This document shows positions 45,373-55,745 of a stretch of DNA of 64,000 nt, piece after piece. The stretch spans positions 224,258-288,257 of the forward strand of contig NZ_FOSK01000007.1 of NCBI RefSeq assembly GCF_900114245.1, in the 5' to 3' direction. The stretch's first letter is position 1. Every line of letters begins with the position of its first letter. The notes below the pieces were generated by a model. That model was given only the letters and a program-made list of their open reading frames with translations. It made no database searches and was not told the DNA's origin. The position numbers and the translations under genes were made by a program. The DNA is from Pseudovibrio ascidiaceicola. GTDB taxonomy: Bacteria; Pseudomonadota; Alphaproteobacteria; Rhizobiales; Stappiaceae.

Positions 45373-46128
45373 TTACTGCAATACCAACCAGTCACCGAGG
45401 CCTGCATAGAACAAACGCAACAGCTCCGTAATGATCTGCCAGAGGATGAAAAGTCCCCCCATCATAACAACAGGCAGCGCGACAAAGTAGACTGGCATCT
45501 GAGGCATCAATCTGTTGGTGAGGCCCAAGGTCAGGTTCACAACAACACCGTAGATCAAAAACGGACTTGTAATACGCAATGCAAGCAACAGGCCTTGCAT
45601 GAGCTTGGTTGAAAACTGATCAACCGCGGCAGCTGGAACAAACTCTCCCCCGACCGGAATTGTTTTATAGCTCTCCGCAAGCCCAACAAAGACATCAGCG
45701 TGTGCCCCGGTGATAAACAACATGGCAGTTGCGGTAAGCGTAACCAAAGATGCCAATGGTGGCAGTTGCTGAAATTCTTCGACAATCGTGACAGGCTGGT
45801 TGAAGCTGGAAGCGTTCGCCGCCGCACCAACCATCATCTGAAGCATACCGAAAAAGGCTCGCCCAAACGCTGCAATCAATAGTCCGATCAACAGCTCAAC
45901 AAAAATGATGCGCAGCAACTCATCCAAAGGTGCAGCAGAGATGATTGGCTCAACCACCATCAAGATGAGAGGCGAGATCGCGAGCGTTGCAGATATCGCT
46001 ATAAATAGGCGGACACGGATCATCACACGCGGTGACGAAAAACCCGGCATTGCCATGAGGCATGCTCCGACGCGGCAAAAGACCACGAAGACACTTAGGA
46101 TTGCCTCAGGAGCATTTTCCAAGGTCAC
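45373..46128 (-). CDS. fliR: Flagellar export gate protein FliR
   Basis: A 251-residue membrane protein with about six helices, part of the FliPQR export gate in the basal body. It carries the family text [28 protein letters not shown] near the N-terminus and [20 protein letters not shown] near the C-terminus. It overlaps flhA by four bases (ATGA). Confidence 0.93.
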   Translation of the reverse strand: MTLENAPEAILSVFVVFCRVGACLMAMPGFSSPRVMIRVRLFIAISATLAISPLILMVVEPIISAAPLDELLRIIFVELLIGLLIAAFGRAFFGMLQMMVGAAANASSFNQPVTIVEEFQQLPPLASLVTLTATAMLFITGAHADVFVGLAESYKTIPVGGEFVPAAAVDQFSTKLMQGLLLALRITSPFLIYGVVVNLTLGLTNRLMPQMPVYFVALPVVMMGGLFILWQIITELLRLFYAGLGDWLVLQ

Positions 46129-48206
46129 GAAATTGATCCCAATGCCTCAATATCAACGCCGCGCGCCACTTCCATATGAGAGAGGATTGGCAGTGCCGGG
46201 AACATACGCTCGGTGATCATACGCACGTACTGGCGCGCTTCCGGAGCAACGACGACAGCAAATCGCTGACCTGCCGAGATATGCTCGCGAATGACCTCCG
46301 CGCTGTCTTTCGCGAATTCTTCGACCTGAGAAGGCTCCATATCGAACTCGATGACTTCACCATTTGCGTCGCGGCGAAGTGCCTGATGGAATGCAAGGTC
46401 CCAGCGGTTCCCCAGACGAAGCACTTTAAGGCTTCCATCTCCAGCAATATCACCACAAATTTGCGTCGCCATGCGAATGCGCACGTGATCTGCAATTTGC
46501 TCAGGTCGGCGTGCATGAGGTGCTATTTCCGCAATCGCTTCCATGATCAAGGATAGATTTCGGATGGAGATACGCTCTGCCAGCAGCAGCTTAAGCACGG
46601 CCTGCAAGCCAGAGTAAGAGATGTGTTGCGGACAGATATCGTCAATCAGCCGCGTGTAAGCAGGATCAAGGCGATCTAAGAGCTTACGCATGTCTTTGTA
46701 GGAGAGAAGCTGCGACAGGTTATTTCTGATCACTTCAGACAGATGTGTCAGCACAACTGAAAGGTTATCGACAGTCGTATAACCTTGCCGTTTGACTTCA
46801 TGCTCAAAAGCGGTTGGGATCCACATGGCTTGCATACCAAACGCAGGCTCACGTGTTTCAGTACCAGGGAGAGCTGGCAGCTCACGATTGCCGCCGATCA
46901 CCATCAGCTCACCAACTTTGATATTCTCAGAGGCAACAATGGTACCGTGGATGCGGAACTCGTAACTCTTCGGCTCCAGATTGAGGTTGTCCGTGACTTT
47001 GATCTCCGGCACCACAAACCCGTACTGCTCAGCAAATTTCTTACGCATCTTATTGATGCGGTTTCCGATTTCTGGCTTAGCGGCGAGAAGACGTGCAGTG
47101 AGCTGCTTGCCAAGACGCATCTCAATCTCAGAAAGTTCAAGACTGTCCTTCACGGACTCTTTCTTGACTTCCTTCTGCATCTCAACCTTTTGCAGCTCTG
47201 CTTTCGCGAGCTCCGCCTTGGCTTCCGCTGCCTTTTTCGGAATAACGTAGGCAGAAAACCCAAGCACACCGCTCAAGAAAACAAACGGCAGGAATGGAAG
47301 CCCCGGAAGCAGCGACAGTAACAAAAGCAGCAGTGACGCGACAGCGAGCGCTCGAGGATACCCTGCCAACTGCCCCATTACAGCTTGCTCGGCTGACCCT
47401 CTGGTCCCACCTTTCGAGACAAGAAGACCTGCTGCAAGAGAAACGATCAGCGCCGGAATCTGCGAAACAAGACCATCGCCAACAGACAGTTTAGTGAAAA
47501 CGTCGGCAGCTTCAGCTAAGTCCATGTTGTAGCGTGTAACGCCAATAACGATGCCACCCAAAATATTCACAACGGTGATGATCAAGCCAGCGACAGCATC
47601 ACCGCGCACAAACTTTGAGGCACCGTCCATCGCACCGAAGAAGGAGCTTTCTTCTTCCAGCTCGGCACGTCTGCGCTGCGCTTCTTTATCATCAATCATA
47701 CCAGCAGACAGATCGGCATCAATTGCCATCTGCTTGCCAGGAATTCCGTCTAGGGTAAAACGCGCGCCAACCTCTGCGATACGACTTGCACCTTTGGTGA
47801 TCACCAGAAAGTTCACCGTTACAAGGATCGCAAAAACGATAAGACCAATGACAAAGTCACCGCTCATGACAAACTGAGAAAAGCCGTTAATCACATAGCC
47901 AGCTGCGAGCGGGCCTTCATGACCGTTCGCCAGAATTACACGCGTTGTCGCTATGTTCAGCGCAAGCCGAAGCATGGTTGCGATCAATAGAATTGTTGGG
48001 AATGAGGAGAACTCTAAAGGCCGCTGGATCCAGAGCGAAACCATCAAGATCAAAACCGATAGTGCAACTGATATTGCAAGACCGAAATCGATCATAAACG
48101 TTGGCATGGGAAGAAATAGCACAGACAGAATGAAGATAATTCCGACTGCAAATCCAATATCACGCTTGCTGTTTGGAGCAGCAATTCCCGTCACTGTCTG
48201 AGACAT
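46125..48206 (-). CDS. flhA: Flagellar export apparatus protein FlhA
   Basis: A 693-residue export component. The N-terminal half has eight membrane helices, with the conserved FIPEP-type loop region [25 protein letters not shown] near residue 150. The C-terminal half is the cytosolic docking ring for substrate-chaperone complexes. The ATG at 48206 has AGGG 6 bases upstream; the GTG at 48212 is less likely. It lies 143 bases after fliQ and overlaps fliR. Confidence 0.96.
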   Translation of the reverse strand: MSQTVTGIAAPNSKRDIGFAVGIIFILSVLFLPMPTFMIDFGLAISVALSVLILMVSLWIQRPLEFSSFPTILLIATMLRLALNIATTRVILANGHEGPLAAGYVINGFSQFVMSGDFVIGLIVFAILVTVNFLVITKGASRIAEVGARFTLDGIPGKQMAIDADLSAGMIDDKEAQRRRAELEEESSFFGAMDGASKFVRGDAVAGLIITVVNILGGIVIGVTRYNMDLAEAADVFTKLSVGDGLVSQIPALIVSLAAGLLVSKGGTRGSAEQAVMGQLAGYPRALAVASLLLLLLSLLPGLPFLPFVFLSGVLGFSAYVIPKKAAEAKAELAKAELQKVEMQKEVKKESVKDSLELSEIEMRLGKQLTARLLAAKPEIGNRINKMRKKFAEQYGFVVPEIKVTDNLNLEPKSYEFRIHGTIVASENIKVGELMVIGGNRELPALPGTETREPAFGMQAMWIPTAFEHEVKRQGYTTVDNLSVVLTHLSEVIRNNLSQLLSYKDMRKLLDRLDPAYTRLIDDICPQHISYSGLQAVLKLLLAERISIRNLSLIMEAIAEIAPHARRPEQIADHVRIRMATQICGDIAGDGSLKVLRLGNRWDLAFHQALRRDANGEVIEFDMEPSQVEEFAKDSAEVIREHISAGQRFAVVVAPEARQYVRMITERMFPALPILSHMEVARGVDIEALGSIS

Positions 48207-48349
48207 TCGCACCCTTCAATTCGGTAAAAGCATACTGCGCTACTTAGGCCGAAACATTGAAGAAGGAAGCTTGTGTGAGGGTGGTCTGGAGGGGAAACAG
48301 CGTCAGCTATCCCCTCCTAGCTTACTATAGCGAACCTGAAAAAGCGGTT

Positions 48350-48616
48350 CTAAAACCCGTATTCGATCCGCCCATAGACCATCTCAGTCAACGAGAAAAT
48401 CTGTGAACCAATATACGGGCCTGTCATGGCAATCAAAATAAAGATCACAACAATCTTTGGAATGAACGTGAGTGTCATTTCCTGAATTTGTGTGAGCGCT
48501 TGAAACAGAGCGATAATCAAACCAACAAACATGGCCCCACCCACGGCGGGACCAGTTGCTGTAATCACAGTCCAAATTGCGGTACGCACAATATCGAGTG
48601 CATCTGCTTCATTCAT
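48350..48616 (-). CDS. fliQ: Flagellar export gate protein FliQ
   Basis: An 88-residue protein with two membrane helices (AIWTVITATGPAVGGAMFVGLIIALFQ and IVVIFILIAMTGPYIG) joined by LTQIQEMTLTFIPK, the family signature. It is part of the FliPQR gate. It starts 23 bases after flgD. Confidence 0.94.
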   Translation of the reverse strand: MNEADALDIVRTAIWTVITATGPAVGGAMFVGLIIALFQALTQIQEMTLTFIPKIVVIFILIAMTGPYIGSQIFSLTEMVYGRIEYGF

Positions 48617-48639
48617 TGCTTTATGATCTCACTTCACCA

Positions 48640-49140
48640 TTAAGATGTAGCATCAGACTCGTCAGGTGTGTCGGTATCAGCAGGAGTATCAGAGTCAGCC
48701 GTCGCAGCAGGTGCAGGACGCGAAATCTGGATACCAGGCACCAGAGCCACTTTTGTCCCATCTTCCAGAGTTGCAATTGAGCCATCTGTGAGGATCTGAA
48801 CGGACTTGATTATACCTGTTGTCGTTTCGGTACCATCTGCATTCGGCACTTCTACCGTCGCACCGATCAGATTGTTAGCCTGATTGATCGAGTTTTGCTG
48901 AAGCATAGATGTCAGATGGGTGTTCGTTTTAGTGGACTGCTCCACAGCAGAGAACTGTGCCAACTGCCCCATATACTCAGCAGTGTCGAGCGGATCTGTT
49001 GGATCCTGACTCTTGAGAGATTCCATGAAAAGCATCAGGAAGGCATTATAATCCAGATAAGCCTGTTCACTGCCCTGTGGCTTGAAGACAGGCTCATTAT
49101 TCTGAGTATTATTTGCGGAAGATACTGGATCAACACTCAT
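48640..49140 (-). CDS. flgD: Hook-cap protein FlgD
   Basis: A 166-residue hook assembly scaffold. The N-terminal signature LDYNAFLMLFMESLKSQDPTDPLDTAEYMGQLAQFSAVEQ is present from about residue 28. It is short, lacking most of the tudor/Ig-like C-terminal domain, as is normal for Rhizobiales, and ends in an Asp/Thr-rich tail. GAGGA lies before the ATG. Confidence 0.93.
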   Translation of the reverse strand: MSVDPVSSANNTQNNEPVFKPQGSEQAYLDYNAFLMLFMESLKSQDPTDPLDTAEYMGQLAQFSAVEQSTKTNTHLTSMLQQNSINQANNLIGATVEVPNADGTETTTGIIKSVQILTDGSIATLEDGTKVALVPGIQISRPAPAATADSDTPADTDTPDESDATS

Positions 49141-49151
49141 ATTTTTGTCCT

Positions 49152-49595
49152 CTAATTCTCACCGACAGCACGTGCAAACGGCATCACAACGGCTTCTGTC
49201 TGATCTTCTTCTTGCTTTTCTGACCAGATCGCCATCTCAATCTCAAACAGCTTCTTCAACGTTCGAAGGGCATCAAAATAGCGTTTCTTTTTGATCTGAA
49301 CTTCAACAGTTGCTAGCCCCTCTAGAAGGTCAGCATTTTCAATAGCCATATGGATAGATGCAAGCATTAAGAGAGCTCGCTGAAGACTATCCATTTCCGT
49401 TTTTGGATCAATCAGCGCAGTTTGAATATAAAAATACAACTGACGTAGAGGAGTCGTCGTATCTTCTGGCTGCATAACATAAGCCTCGAGAAGAAAACTC
49501 GCATCATTCAAAAGCTTCACCGAAGTCTTCTGCTCAAATGACAGAACAGCACCATTTATGAAGACCTTCTCACCCGCTTTTAAGTGTAAACGCAT
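49152..49595 (-). CDS. flbT: Flagellar biosynthesis repressor FlbT
   Basis: A 147-residue cytoplasmic protein, starting MRLHLKAGEKVFINGAVL, that matches FlbT. In Caulobacter and Brucella, FlbT controls flagellin mRNA stability and translation by binding its 5' untranslated region. It pairs with FlaF just upstream. Two flagellin genes lie 12 kb away in the same cluster and are the likely targets (inference). Confidence 0.94.
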   Translation of the reverse strand: MRLHLKAGEKVFINGAVLSFEQKTSVKLLNDASFLLEAYVMQPEDTTTPLRQLYFYIQTALIDPKTEMDSLQRALLMLASIHMAIENADLLEGLATVEVQIKKKRYFDALRTLKKLFEIEMAIWSEKQEEDQTEAVVMPFARAVGEN

Positions 49596-49610
49596 TGGAA
49601 ATTCCCTCGC

Positions 49611-49958
49611 TCAACTCAAGCCGTCACGAACAAGCTCGTTGATTTCAATAAGACTATGAAAATCATCGGAGTTTCCCGACCTGATCAAATCGGCCTGCTT
49701 CACGCACCAAATCCCGATCGAGATGAGATCGGCCCGCAACTCCGCAGGAAGCGCATTTTCAGGATTGCCCAAGTCGTCGATTAAAATACTCCACAGTCGA
49801 TGGACTGAAGTTAAAGCTTGAGCTGCCTCATTAGAGCTACTTCCGGCATCTTTGGCCGCCTGCAGCTGTGCAACTACCAATGAAAACAGTTCACGCTCTT
49901 GCCCTCTTCTATCTTCAGAGGAGTCTTCAAGCGTTTCAGCATAAGACATTTGATACAT
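49611..49958 (-). CDS. flaF: Flagellar biosynthesis regulator FlaF
   Basis: A 115-residue protein that starts MYQMSYAETLEDSSEDRRGQE, the FlaF signature, with LWSILIDDLGNPENALPAELRADLISIGIWC in the middle. FlaF promotes flagellin synthesis or secretion and acts against FlbT in alphaproteobacteria. It lies 15 bases upstream of flbT. Confidence 0.94.
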   Translation of the reverse strand: MYQMSYAETLEDSSEDRRGQERELFSLVVAQLQAAKDAGSSSNEAAQALTSVHRLWSILIDDLGNPENALPAELRADLISIGIWCVKQADLIRSGNSDDFHSLIEINELVRDGLS

Positions 49959-49997
49959 TTAGCACTCCCAGCGTGTTTCAAAAACAATTCTAAACAC

Positions 49998-51077
49998 CTA
50001 CAAATACTTCAATATATTCAGGTCTTTGATTTTAGCTGTGATTGCGTAAGTCGCCTCTAGTTGTGTCTGAGCAAGGCTCAGTTCCACAGCAGCTCTGTTT
50101 TCGTCAACATTTTCCAAATCATTGATGCGCACATTCAAAACGTCTCTCTTAGCAATGACGTCAGAGTTCGTCCGTTCAACATTCGTTTTAATTGCGCCGT
50201 TTTGTGCCTCGATAGCGATCGTCTTGTCGACCCCACCGTTTAAGCTGTTAACCGCCCGATCAGTAATAAACTTTTCAGCTTCAACATTGAGTTCCAGCTT
50301 TCCGAAGACTGCCACAATCGAGAGCCCTTCAGCTAGCTCCCCAAAAGCCTTTTCATTCGCTGAGCCGGAACCGGTCGTAGTTACGCCATTCTCGATCGTT
50401 GACGTCATTTTTTCATCTGTTGCAGAAGACCAATGAGTTGTCCAATCTGCATCGAATATGTCCTTAAAAGCTGGGCTTTCTAGGAACGTTTCCCAATCTT
50501 TGCCCAACGGGTCACCGGAGGCAGGAATTGAAGCAGTCGCAGGATCATCAATTCCATGCATAAAATAATCGTTAAACACCTTTTCGATCTGCTCTTCAGG
50601 CCCTAATGGAACGGGAGCGCCAGGTGATTTAAACTGAAAATCAGCAGCCGGAGCAGTTCCGGTGTTAATTCCGCCAAAAACATAAACACCGCTCACATTC
50701 GTATTGAGTGAGTTGGTAAGTTTATCCAGCTCGGTATAGGCAAGATTGGACGCTGTTTTAAGGTTATTGGAATTACTTTTCAGCGCAATAAGATCTGATC
50801 TGAACGTTGAAGCACTATTGTGCATATTGTCCAACGCAGTGTCCATCACATCCAAGCGTGTTACCAGCTGTCGATTTGTGTCCAGCTGACTTTCCAGTTG
50901 ATAGAACTCAGAGCGAAAAGAAGCAGCAGCCCCTGTCTGCGCACCTAACGTCAGACCCATATCAGCATGTTTTTTGGACGCGTTTTCGATAACAGCTTTA
51001 TCTAAACGCGCACGCTGATCGATAAGATAGTCAGACAGACGAAGTGAACTTGATAATGTAGAAACTGAATAAACCAT
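49998..51077 (-). CDS. flgL: Hook-filament junction protein FlgL
   Basis: A 359-residue flagellin-like protein. The conserved N- and C-terminal helices form the core, including AQTGAAASFRSEFYQLESQLDTNRQL and the end NRAAVELSLAQTQLEATYAITAKIKDLNILKYL. The middle domain (VFGGINTGTAP) is surface-exposed. It starts three bases after flgK stops. Confidence 0.93.
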   Translation of the reverse strand: MVYSVSTLSSSLRLSDYLIDQRARLDKAVIENASKKHADMGLTLGAQTGAAASFRSEFYQLESQLDTNRQLVTRLDVMDTALDNMHNSASTFRSDLIALKSNSNNLKTASNLAYTELDKLTNSLNTNVSGVYVFGGINTGTAPAADFQFKSPGAPVPLGPEEQIEKVFNDYFMHGIDDPATASIPASGDPLGKDWETFLESPAFKDIFDADWTTHWSSATDEKMTSTIENGVTTTGSGSANEKAFGELAEGLSIVAVFGKLELNVEAEKFITDRAVNSLNGGVDKTIAIEAQNGAIKTNVERTNSDVIAKRDVLNVRINDLENVDENRAAVELSLAQTQLEATYAITAKIKDLNILKYL

Positions 51078-51079
51078 AC

Positions 51080-52522
51080 TTATCTTACTGCCCCCAGCAG
51101 CTCCTGGAACATTCTATCAACCGCAGTCATCAACCGCGCCGAAGCGGAATAGGCCGTCTCGATCGTCAACAGGCGCTGCATTTCTGTATCGATATTAACG
51201 CCTGTCTTATTGGACAACATTTGTGCGTTTGAGTTGAAAGCAGACGCATCAAGAGTGGAACTCTCGGTTGCCATTTTACGTTCAGCACTAAACCAACTTA
51301 CTGTGTTGGCTGCAAAATCTTTGAGTGTCGAAGTTGGATTAACACCTGATGCTGGATCAAAGGTACGTTCCTGATTAAACGCTGTTTCGTAACTCTTCAG
51401 GAGGTCAGAATACCCAGCATTATCATCAGTGTTATGTTTGTAAGTCGCACCGTTAATTCCACCATCACGCAGGAGCTTTACATCTCCGCCTTTCGCTGGG
51501 TCGACGGCACTGTTCACCTCTAATCGGCTAACAAGATCACCTGCACCTACAACAAATGTAAACAGACCATCACCGACCCCTGCTGCAGGAGCTGGCTCGT
51601 GTTCCTGGAAGATATCAACGAGTGCTTTTGCAGTTTCATCGAGCTGCGTTTGCATTGTTACAAGCGCATCATCGCGAACTTTCGCATACCCAGCTATTGC
51701 TCCGCCAGTAACAGGTGCTGTTGCACCTGGACCTGCAACAGCAATACCATCTACAAGCACATTCTTGCCGACCTCTCCCGAGCCTAACGAAAGAGAAGTG
51801 TCAAATGAGACTTCGCGAGGACTTTTCTCAAACAAAGTAATGCCGCTATCGGTATAGACAGCCACACCATTGTTGTCTTGGTCAAGAACTTCAATACCGA
51901 TCTCTTCAGAGAGCACTTTCAGCATTTCATCGCGCTGATCCATAAGCGCATTCACGTCTTTACCAGCAGCAGATCCCGATACGATCTTATTATTCACCCC
52001 TTCGAGATCGGAAAGGATGTTATTAATATTATCGACTGCGCGCCCCATTGCCGCATCGGCTTCAAGACGTGTACTTTTCAGACTCTCAGCTGACTGCTTA
52101 ATATCATTGACTACAGCATTTGCAGAATTGATAGCAGACTGACCGAGGACCTGATTTGATGGATCGTTGCCGTACGCAACCAATGCCTCATTCAATGACC
52201 CTATGCTCGAAGCAACACTCATACCAAATGGCACTTGTCCAGAAGGATTGAGCTGATCAAGCATATTTGCATATGAACCAGAAGCGATTGCGGCACTCCC
52301 GCTTTTCAACGTTGCTTTAAATGCGGCCTGATTCACCATGCGAGAAGCATGGGAAACGTAAACAACCGAACCTGTGTCGCTTACAATATTCTGAACTACC
52401 GCTTCTTGCCGCGCGTAGCTTGGATTATTTACATTAGCGACATTGCGGGACGCAATTGCCATCTCAGCTGAACGAGCTGCGATGGACGATTGCGCCGTAA
52501 GCATTGCAGAGGTAAGAGACAT
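51080..52522 (-). CDS. flgK: Hook-associated protein FlgK
   Basis: A 480-residue hook-filament junction protein. It begins MSLTSAMLTAQSSIAARSAEMAIASRNVANVNNPSYARQ, the signature of rod/hook/HAP proteins, and ends with the helical ETAYSASARLMTAVDRMFQELL. It lies 10 bases after flgE. Exported by the flagellar apparatus without a cleaved signal. Confidence 0.95.
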   Translation of the reverse strand: MSLTSAMLTAQSSIAARSAEMAIASRNVANVNNPSYARQEAVVQNIVSDTGSVVYVSHASRMVNQAAFKATLKSGSAAIASGSYANMLDQLNPSGQVPFGMSVASSIGSLNEALVAYGNDPSNQVLGQSAINSANAVVNDIKQSAESLKSTRLEADAAMGRAVDNINNILSDLEGVNNKIVSGSAAGKDVNALMDQRDEMLKVLSEEIGIEVLDQDNNGVAVYTDSGITLFEKSPREVSFDTSLSLGSGEVGKNVLVDGIAVAGPGATAPVTGGAIAGYAKVRDDALVTMQTQLDETAKALVDIFQEHEPAPAAGVGDGLFTFVVGAGDLVSRLEVNSAVDPAKGGDVKLLRDGGINGATYKHNTDDNAGYSDLLKSYETAFNQERTFDPASGVNPTSTLKDFAANTVSWFSAERKMATESSTLDASAFNSNAQMLSNKTGVNIDTEMQRLLTIETAYSASARLMTAVDRMFQELLGAVR

Positions 52523-52532
52523 ATCGGAGCCC

Positions 52533-53750
52533 CTAGCGCAGGTTGTTCAGTTCTTGGAGCAACTCAGAGCTCGCGTTGAACACCTTTGTGTTCGCACTGT
52601 ATGTGCGCTGAGCCTGAACCATCTCTGTCAGCTCAGCTGCAAGGTCAACATTCGATCCTTCAACCGCACCCGAATAGAGAGAACCAAAACCATTATCGCC
52701 CGGGAAACCCACTGCAGGATCACCAGAAGCATCAGTCGCGGCATAAACATTACCACTCTTTGCCTGAAGACCATCAGGGTTTGAGAAGTTAACAATCTGG
52801 ATCTGATCAAGGAGTTTTTCTGCACTACTTCCGTAGACACCAAACACGCGACCATCAGATTCAATGCGAATATTTTGTATCGTTGATGGCTTATACCCAT
52901 CAACATCAACTTTATTGACACTAAACTTTTCGCCAGCTGTAACTGTTTTACTCAGGTCAAGTGTAACATTTTCACCGTTCGGCACTTTAAAGACAAAGTC
53001 TGTAGGCGAGCCAGCTGCAAGCTTTCCATCACCAGAGAATTGTAGTGTTGTGACCCCTGGCGCAGGAAATGCAATTTTCGCCCCGGTCTCATCTGCCGCC
53101 TCAACAAGCCACTCAGAACCAGTAATATCGCCAGTTACCGGGTCAACGGATTCGGATTTCTTTGTATAAACAATGTCAATCTTAACCGCATTACCATTCT
53201 GGTCGAACGTACTAATAGATGTCTTGTAATCAAAACCAGTAGGGAGGCCCGTAGTTGGCCCTGGTGCTAACGGCGCAGGAGTATTTGAAGCCAAATTAAC
53301 GCCCAACTCACCCTGAGAACTCGCCTGCCAAACCGGAGTATTGAGATCAACTGTGACAGGTGCACCGCCTGCTGACAACAATTTATAGCCACCGGAGTTT
53401 ACCATCTGACCGTTCTTATCGAGAACGAAATCACCAGCACGCGTGAAGTAGGTACCACCTTGAGAATCCTCTACCTGAAAGAAACCGTTGCCGTTGATGG
53501 CGAGATCGGTACCACGGGAGGTGAAGTTGAAGGCGCCTTGTTGGCGAACGGACTGAACAACGGTTGTGTTCACGATACCAGATTCATGACCTGAGCTACC
53601 ACCAGAACCAACAAGGGAGGAGAATGCTGTTTTGTAGCGTTTGTAGCCTACGGTGTTCGCGTTCGAGATATTGTCTGCGACAGTTGAGAGTTTGTTCGAC
53701 TGCGCGTTCATACCTGACACGCTGGTATTCATAATTCCGTAGAGGCCCAT
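52533..53750 (-). CDS. flgE: Flagellar hook protein FlgE
   Basis: A 405-residue hook subunit with the N-terminal motif MNTSVSGMNAQSNKLSTVADNISNANTVGYKR, the FlgE family core GFFQVEDSQGGTYFTRAGDF, and the C-terminal ELTEMVQAQRTYSANTKVF. First gene of the flgE-flgK-flgL-flaF-flbT-flgD series. An 89-base spacer separates it from the transglycosylase gene. Confidence 0.96.
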   Translation of the reverse strand: MGLYGIMNTSVSGMNAQSNKLSTVADNISNANTVGYKRYKTAFSSLVGSGGSSGHESGIVNTTVVQSVRQQGAFNFTSRGTDLAINGNGFFQVEDSQGGTYFTRAGDFVLDKNGQMVNSGGYKLLSAGGAPVTVDLNTPVWQASSQGELGVNLASNTPAPLAPGPTTGLPTGFDYKTSISTFDQNGNAVKIDIVYTKKSESVDPVTGDITGSEWLVEAADETGAKIAFPAPGVTTLQFSGDGKLAAGSPTDFVFKVPNGENVTLDLSKTVTAGEKFSVNKVDVDGYKPSTIQNIRIESDGRVFGVYGSSAEKLLDQIQIVNFSNPDGLQAKSGNVYAATDASGDPAVGFPGDNGFGSLYSGAVEGSNVDLAAELTEMVQAQRTYSANTKVFNASSELLQELNNLR

Positions 53751-53839
53751 GGTGTGCTCCTGGCTACATCAATTGCAAAATTAACTCGTGGCAGTAAAGC
53801 TTGTTAATCTTGTCTGAGCCTGACCCGAAACCTGTTGAA

Positions 53840-54415
53840 TTATTTACAAAATTTTAATGAGTTCGGCGTCCATCGTCCGTAACCGGACGCGACGATATTT
53901 TTGATCACGCGGCAAACATAACGCTTTTGTGCAGGGTTGTTGTTTGGCCCAGCATGGTACCTGGCGACTGCCATGGTCCAGCTCTTCTCACGCTGCTTCA
54001 ACTCAGAGAGGAATCTTGCTGCATAAGCAACATTTTGCGAGGGATCGAGCATTGCCCGGAGATCAGAGAACTTATTGAGATGGTAGTAGATGTTGATCTG
54101 CATACAGCCAACATCAATCAGCTTTACACCCCGATTTCGCGATCTCTTAATTGCGGCCAGGGCTTCTGTTGCGCTGTCAGCGAAGTAAGCTTTGCCTGCA
54201 ATATTGAGAGCGTAGGGGTGTAGAGAGTTTTTGCGGCCCGTCTCTGTCAGACCAACCGCATAAAGGATGCCGAGCGGCACGTTGTATTGTCGTGCCGCTT
54301 CCTGCATCTGACGCTCACACAGGCGGATGGCTTTCTTCTTTCCAGCCGCCTGCGCAGAGAATGCTATCAAACTACAAATAGATGCCGCTGCGAATATCGT
54401 GAGCGTCCGCTTCAT
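53840..54415 (-). CDS. Lytic transglycosylase (SLT domain)
   Basis: A 191-residue exported protein with a signal peptide (FAAASICSLIAFSAQAAG). The SLT-type lysozyme fold is shown by GILYAVGLTETG, whose Glu is the likely catalytic acid, by VGCMQINIYYH, and by AVARYHAG. Position in the flagellar cluster suggests it opens peptidoglycan for the rod, replacing the muramidase domain missing from FlgJ (inference). Its first 44 bases overlap the end of fliK in a different frame. Confidence 0.85.
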   Translation of the reverse strand: MKRTLTIFAAASICSLIAFSAQAAGKKKAIRLCERQMQEAARQYNVPLGILYAVGLTETGRKNSLHPYALNIAGKAYFADSATEALAAIKRSRNRGVKLIDVGCMQINIYYHLNKFSDLRAMLDPSQNVAYAARFLSELKQREKSWTMAVARYHAGPNNNPAQKRYVCRVIKNIVASGYGRWTPNSLKFCK

Positions 54416-55745
54416 TCTGCCCTACCCCGGCATGATCCGCATGTGGTTGGTCTTCCCAGCTTTGCTGAGTATCACTTCCGTTGCCATCTCTCTCAGAGTT
54501 CTCTCCCCGACCGAACCGCTCCTGATTTTGCCCAGGTTGGCGCATTTGGTCAGATACTTCCTCTTTGAAGTTAACGGTGATATTTTGTGTCTCCGTGCGA
54601 TAACCAGCATCTTGCAGAACACGTGCTAATGCCTGTCGATCACCCTTCAGCATATCCGCTGCTTCCCGAGTGTTCGTGACAAGAGAAATTTCCAACTCAC
54701 CACCGCGCATTTGAATATTTGCGCGAACAGCACCGAGATTGTCCGGGCGCAGCTGGATCTCGAGCGATTTAACGGGCTTTGCTGCTTTTGCATCAGCAGC
54801 TTGAGCTGCCAACTCCTGAGCGGTATTTGCTGCAGATGCCGCTTGAGAGAGTTGCTTGGACAAAGCACTGGCAACCTGTTGCGCAGGACGTCCCAATTCA
54901 GCTGGTGGAAGGTGCGTCTCAAGACTCACCACCTTTACTTCACCACCCACTGCAGGCTTACCGGCAGCTTGGCTTGCAGATGCATCTGGTTGCGATTTGC
55001 CTTGCTTTAGCAGGAAATCAGCCGATAGCTGCTTAGCTCCGGTTGCGTTTCCTTCTGTCTGAGGCAAATTGATTGCACCACTGCCTTCGAGTTTAAGCCC
55101 AGCATTAGGTGTCTTCGGATTGCCGAGTTCTGAGGTACCCTGTCCCTGAGTGGCTCCACTTGTTTTGACGGTGCCCGATTTCACATCGGCTTCGCCATTC
55201 AAGGCCTTCAACTCTTTTGAGCTTAACGCGTTCAAGACCTGAGCCATCGTCCCATCTCGACTGGTGGCGGTAGATCCGGTCATATTAGCGAGGCCGGTTA
55301 CTGAACTCATTTGCAATCCAGCTTTTTGCTCAGCCGTCATTACTGCATTGACGACAAGCTGCTTGGCCAACAACTCATCTGAGAGCAATTCGGCGCCACT
55401 TGTTGTCTTTTGACTGGCTGCAGCCTCGCCTTTCGCAGCAGTATTGTCTGCTCCGGTGGCATCAGATGAACCCGCACCAGCCTTTTTTAAAAGGTCTTTG
55501 ATAGTTTCAGATGCTTCAGACTCACCTTTATCAGACTTGGTCTCTGTCGATGCTGATTTTGCTTCTTCTTTCTTGTTAGACGCTTCTTTGCGATCCGGAA
55601 TTCTTTTATCATCCCGAACTTTATCGATGACCTTATCAAACCGGTTCGCACGATCATCTTTTTCGGAACGAGCGGTATCTTTACGAGTATCTACAGTGTC
55701 TTTAACAGGAGCACTACGATCTACATTTGGAAGAGTTGCATTCAT
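54372..55745 (-). CDS. fliK: Flagellar hook-length control protein FliK (rhizobial MotD)
   Basis: A 457-residue, low-complexity protein rich in Lys, Asp, Ser and Ala. The conserved C-terminal FliK domain contains SLEIQLRPDNLGAVRANIQM, then LEISLVTNTREAADMLKGDRQALARVL. FliK measures hook length and switches export from hook to filament substrates; in Sinorhizobium it was first called MotD. The ATG shares one base with the motC stop (TGATG). The last 15 codons overlap the transglycosylase gene. Confidence 0.9.
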   Translation of the reverse strand: MNATLPNVDRSAPVKDTVDTRKDTARSEKDDRANRFDKVIDKVRDDKRIPDRKEASNKKEEAKSASTETKSDKGESEASETIKDLLKKAGAGSSDATGADNTAAKGEAAASQKTTSGAELLSDELLAKQLVVNAVMTAEQKAGLQMSSVTGLANMTGSTATSRDGTMAQVLNALSSKELKALNGEADVKSGTVKTSGATQGQGTSELGNPKTPNAGLKLEGSGAINLPQTEGNATGAKQLSADFLLKQGKSQPDASASQAAGKPAVGGEVKVVSLETHLPPAELGRPAQQVASALSKQLSQAASAANTAQELAAQAADAKAAKPVKSLEIQLRPDNLGAVRANIQMRGGELEISLVTNTREAADMLKGDRQALARVLQDAGYRTETQNITVNFKEEVSDQMRQPGQNQERFGRGENSERDGNGSDTQQSWEDQPHADHAGVGQNEADAHDIRSGIYL

